Shown: positions 62,975 through 64,000 of the stretch, in pieces
How the letters are laid out: each line of letters opens with the position of its first letter
Numbering within the stretch: the stretch's first letter is position 1
Assembly: GCF_024362205.1 (NCBI RefSeq)
Contig: NZ_CP101462.1
Location: 1,082,501 to 1,146,500, forward strand
Length of the DNA stretch: 64,000 nucleotides
Direction of reading: 5' to 3'
Source: Exiguobacterium aurantiacum
GTDB lineage: Bacteria > Bacillota > Bacilli > Exiguobacteriales > Exiguobacteriaceae
Made by a program: the position numbers and the translations under genes
The notes under the pieces: generated by a model
What the model saw: the letters and a program-made list of their open reading frames with translations, nothing else
Databases searched by the model: none
What the model was told of the DNA's origin: nothing

Positions 62975-63847
62975 TTGAATTATATGAAACCATTAGTGGC
63001 GTTGACGATCGGTTCGGTCGTCGCGACAAGCATGATTCCAAAAGTAAACGCAGAAGCCATCGTCGATGACACGATCGTCACACTCGGCGAATCGTTATCG
63101 GCCAGCCAACGGGATTGGGTGCTCGAACGGGTCGAGGCGCCGGCGGGGATTGAACCGATTATCACGACCTCGGCCGACGAAGATAAATATTTAGGGGATG
63201 CCGTCCCACAAGCGCAGCGTGGCGGGGGCATGTATTCCTCGGCCCGTATCAAACTGACCGACGGAACCGGCCTCGACATTAAAACTGAAAACGTGACATG
63301 GGTAACCGAAGATATGTATGCGAATGCTCTCGTGACGGCTGGCGTCACGGATGCTGATATTTATATCACGTCGCCGATTCGTGTCACCGGGACGTCGGCG
63401 TTGACGGGGATCATGAAGGCGTATGATCAGACGTCCGCGGAGACGGGCATCCAGTTGTCCGAGGAGCGGAAAAACTTGGCGCAAGAAGAGCTCGCGGTCA
63501 CATCTGAAATCGGGAAGACGGTCGGTCAAGAGGACGTGGCCGGACTTATGAACGAGATCAAAGCGGAAATTGCGAACAAGGCACCGGAGACGAACATCGA
63601 GATCCGGGATATCGTCATCCAAGTGCTGAATCAAAACAACGTCCAACTGTCTGATACGCAGTTGACGCAATTGACGACGTTGTTCGAGAACATGCAGCAG
63701 GCGAACCTGGACTGGGGTGCGATCAGCAACGGGTTACAAGGGGCAGGTCAAGACGTCCAGGCGTTCCTCGAGACAGAAGAAGTCCAAGGTTTCTTCGCCC
63801 GTTTGTTTGAAGCGCTCAGCAACTTTTTCAAGTCGTTGACGAATTGA
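62975..63847 (+). CDS. DUF1002 secreted protein (YpuA-like)
   Basis: 290 residues. A signal peptide of about 26 residues (LVALTIGSVVATSMIPKVNA-EA) and one DUF1002 domain: VTLGESLSASQRDWVLERV, then IYITSPIRVTGTSALTGIMKAY, as in YpuA. Exported, function unknown; ypuA has been linked to cell-envelope stress. The start appears to be TTG at 62975, since AAAGGAG lies 9 nt upstream; the ATG at 62984 is 18 nt away. No neighbouring gene explains its role. Confidence 0.85.
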   Translation: MNYMKPLVALTIGSVVATSMIPKVNAEAIVDDTIVTLGESLSASQRDWVLERVEAPAGIEPIITTSADEDKYLGDAVPQAQRGGGMYSSARIKLTDGTGLDIKTENVTWVTEDMYANALVTAGVTDADIYITSPIRVTGTSALTGIMKAYDQTSAETGIQLSEERKNLAQEELAVTSEIGKTVGQEDVAGLMNEIKAEIANKAPETNIEIRDIVIQVLNQNNVQLSDTQLTQLTTLFENMQQANLDWGAISNGLQGAGQDVQAFLETEEVQGFFARLFEALSNFFKSLTN

Positions 63848-63868
63848 ATGGCTTTGAGTACATGACAA

Positions 63869-63909
63869 ATGGTATTGAAAAAAGGGCATCGGCCCTTTTT
63901 CAATACCAT
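63869..63909. terminator. strong bidirectional terminator at the window end
   Basis: ATGGTATTGAAAAAAGGGC against its complement (one bulged A), loop about 4 nt. It serves the DUF1002 gene and the converging gene whose stop codon lies inside it. Confidence 0.85.
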
Positions 63910-64000
63910 CGTTTATGAATGTAGTCGCGAGCGGACTCGTGGTCGTCCACAATCTTCAACGTGATTCGGTTCATCTCTTCTAAAAGGTCTGTCAATACCG
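63900..64000 (-). CDS. 3' end of a converging gene (partial)
   Basis: On the minus strand an open frame enters at the window edge and runs 32 codons to TGA at 63902-63900. It ends LLEEMNRITLKIVDDHE then SARDYIHKRWY. Amphipathic composition, lack of stops in this frame only, and the terminator just beyond it suggest real coding sequence. The family cannot be named from this fragment. Confidence 0.5.
   Translation of the reverse strand, partial: VLTDLLEEMNRITLKIVDDHESARDYIHKRWY

Noticed and set aside
63734-63952. 72-residue minus-strand ORF at the window end
   Set aside because: It crosses the terminator and runs antisense into the DUF1002 gene; the other minus frame ending at 63900 has better coding character.

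Overview
This window is a stretch of core chromosome from a low-to-mid GC member of the Bacillales. Gene order closely follows the Bacillus subtilis ytp-acu-cit-pho-dnaI region. Several features suggest Exiguobacterium or a close relative: Bacillus-type Shine-Dalgarno sites and T-box leaders, a Bacillus-type pyruvate kinase with an extra C-terminal domain, no sporulation genes where B. subtilis has them, and an unusual mix of losses (no SftA motor, a cysteine-free DnaI). The organism name is an inference from gene order and protein style; no database was searched. I saw no tRNA, rRNA, insertion sequence, prophage or CRISPR array.

Layout. 1-4.3 kb: ytpP-ytpQ-ytpR, an SftA-like linker protein without a motor domain, and murC. 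4.4-6 kb: dps converging on an M29 aminopeptidase. 6.1-9.8 kb: ytxG-ytxH, the fused chorismate mutase/DAHP synthase, and ccpA. 9.8-14.2 kb: acuABC divergent from acsA, with a catabolite-response (cre) site between them. 14.2-22.4 kb: a class A PBP with a Lys/Glu/Ala tail, T-box-tyrS, a small alarmone synthetase, rpsD with its leader, fRMsr and ezrA. 22.5-28 kb: an amidohydrolase, NAD kinase, tpx, ytxK and ackA. 28-35.3 kb: a tiny transcription unit, an SH3-3D wall protein, a UspA, an SDR/phosphoesterase pair, an M24 peptidase, ytoI, ytpI, nrnA and a ytzJ-like gene. 35.4-48.1 kb: dnaE, a GntR regulator, accDA, pfkA, pyk, a DUF441 gene, citZ, icd and mdh. 48.3-55.5 kb: phoPR, polA, mutM, coaE and an M50-like protein. 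55.6-63.9 kb: gapB, speD, an uncharacterised gene, nrdR, dnaB, dnaI, T-box-thrS, a DUF1002 protein, and the 3' end of another gene at the window edge.

The genes form a coherent carbon-overflow and central-metabolism block. CcpA is encoded at 8.8 kb. Good matches to its cre operator lie at acuABC/acsA (13 of 14 positions), upstream of pfkA (14 of 14), upstream of citZ (12 of 14) and over the gapB promoter (13 of 14). Acetyl-CoA made by glycolysis goes to fatty acids (accDA), acetate (ackA) or the TCA cycle (citZ-icd-mdh). Acetate re-entry (acsA) is controlled by acetylation (acuA) and deacetylation (acuC). A second theme is replication and repair: dnaE, polA, mutM, nrdR, and dnaB-dnaI.

No wholly new multi-gene system is evident. 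The points most worth checking are the SftA remnant, the DnaI that has lost its zinc ligands, a possible PhoP-driven small RNA behind phoR, a self-contained 8-codon transcription unit at 28.1 kb, the cre sites at pfkA and gapB, and a GntR operator motif that recurs at speD.
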